A stretch of DNA of 5,700 nucleotides from Anaerolineaceae bacterium (GTDB taxonomy: Bacteria; Chloroflexota; Anaerolineae; Anaerolineales; Anaerolineaceae). The first letter of the stretch is position 1; the number at the start of each line of letters is the position of its first letter. The notes beneath the pieces were generated by a model, which did no database searches, was not told where the DNA came from, and saw only the letters and a list, made by a program, of their open reading frames with translations. Shown piece by piece: positions 5,021 to 5,700 of the stretch. Location of the stretch: positions 1 through 5,700 of the forward strand of contig DNOU01000045.1 in assembly GCA_003501835.1 (NCBI GenBank), read 5' to 3'. Both the position numbers and the translations under genes were made by a program.

Positions 5021-5700
5021 TCAATGCCGTTTTCGCTTCTTCTTTTGCGGATTGGATGCAGTCAGAGCAGCCGTTTGGCGGGGTGCTTCAGCGGGAGCGG
5101 TCCGCTGATCCTGTGCTTGAGCACCCGGGCGGCGGGGTTGATAGCGGAAGATGCGGCTGATGACCCCGATGCGAATCTCGGAAAGCAATTCCTTGAACAT
5201 CTCGGAGCCCTTGCCCTTGTATTGCACCAATGGATCCCGCTGCGCAAAAGCTTCAAGCCCGATGGAGACCCGCAGGGATTCCATTTTTGTCAGATGATCC
5301 ACCCAGAGGTCTGATATGACTGAAACGAGGGTATGACGGTTGATCTCGTTCTGGGTACGCCTGCCCATAATCTCCGAGAGCTTTTGCCGTTCATCTGCAG
5401 AAAGCTGGTCACCGGTCTTGACGAGCAAAGCTGCAGTTTCTTCTTCCGTCAATTCTGCCGTAAATCGATCGAGGGTTAGCGCTTCAATCTGGCTGACTGG
5501 AACATTTGCAATCCGGAAACGCTCGAATTCCACCTTGCCCCATACGGTCTCCAGTTTCTGAAGGGTGCCCTGCAAGTGCTCGAGGATCTCAGCGGTCAGC
5601 GCTTGAGAGGAAAGATCCTGGATCAAGCTGGCTGCGAAGTAGATGTAGTTGACAAGCAGGATGCGCCGGAATCCACGTTGATGGGTGCGGGCATCGATGG
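5021..5700 (-). CDS. secA: Preprotein translocase ATPase SecA, C-terminal part
   Basis: These are the last 225 residues of a protein whose start lies beyond the right edge; the frame is open through base 5700, so the TTG at 5626 is an internal leucine codon. The stretch ISDLWVDHL, ESLRVSIGLEAFAQRDPLVQYK and EMFKELLSEIR (fragment residues about 128-176) matches the SecA helical scaffold/wing region, in which most bacteria have 'WREHL..M..LR.GI.LR.YGQ.DPL.EYK'. SecA is the cytosolic motor that pushes preproteins through SecYEG. The part before it (about 25-127) is less typical and probably contains lineage-specific sequence. The C-terminus is a low-complexity Ala/Gln/Pro/Arg tail ending in QKKKRKRH and lacks the cysteine-rich zinc motif (CxCxSGxxxxxC[HC]) of many SecA proteins. 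A basic tail may contact lipid or ribosome, but this is inference. No start, promoter or ATPase domain is visible in the window. Confidence 0.87.
   Translation of the reverse strand, partial: IDARTHQRGFRRILLVNYIYFAASLIQDLSSQALTAEILEHLQGTLQKLETVWGKVEFERFRIANVPVSQIEALTLDRFTAELTEEETAALLVKTGDQLSADERQKLSEIMGRRTQNEINRHTLVSVISDLWVDHLTKMESLRVSIGLEAFAQRDPLVQYKGKGSEMFKELLSEIRIGVISRIFRYQPRRPGAQAQDQRTAPAEAPRQTAALTASNPQKKKRKRH

Noticed and set aside
4809..5108. A 99-codon plus-strand frame crossing the spacer into secA
   Set aside because: It has no ribosome binding site or recognisable motif, and its second part is antisense to the SecA C-terminus.

Overview
The window looks like a piece of a bacterial chromosome with ordinary housekeeping content, most likely from the phylum Chloroflexota and perhaps class Anaerolineae. 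That assignment is an inference from protein flavour: the HWVEH-type M16 peptidase, the SecA end with its GLEAFAQRDPLVQYK stretch, the four-domain S1 protein with a short charged tail, and the adrenodoxin-reductase-like ferredoxin reductase. I see no rRNA, tRNA, CRISPR array, insertion sequence, phage gene or recognisable defence system.

Layout from left to right. Bases 1-265 (minus) hold the N-terminal end of an M16 zinc peptidase. A short AT-rich divergent region (266-415) carries a promoter and a strong ribosome binding site for a plus-strand ferredoxin-NADP+ reductase-type flavoprotein (416-1762). This gene meets a minus-strand gene head-on, and the two TAG stops share one CTAG tetranucleotide. 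The minus-strand gene (1759-2268) encodes an unrecognised four-helix membrane protein. It is joined by an ATGA overlap to the upstream M19 membrane dipeptidase gene (2265-3350). Just before the dipeptidase lies a strong intrinsic terminator (3361-3391) that ends the ribosomal protein S1 gene (3443-4729). S1 has a near-consensus promoter (4765-4793). Upstream is an AT-rich spacer with short direct repeats, a dyad and a possible terminator, and then the C-terminal part of SecA (5021 to the window end, minus).

How the genes relate. SecA (protein export) and S1 (mRNA binding to the 30S subunit) are core functions that appear to be transcribed separately. The dipeptidase and the small membrane protein form a translationally coupled pair of unknown joint purpose. 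The flavoprotein is a stand-alone redox gene, divergent from the M16 peptidase. The least explained parts are the four-helix membrane protein, the way the dipeptidase is expressed with a terminator almost touching its start and no visible ribosome binding site, and the repeat-rich spacer upstream of S1. I found no convincing previously undescribed system.
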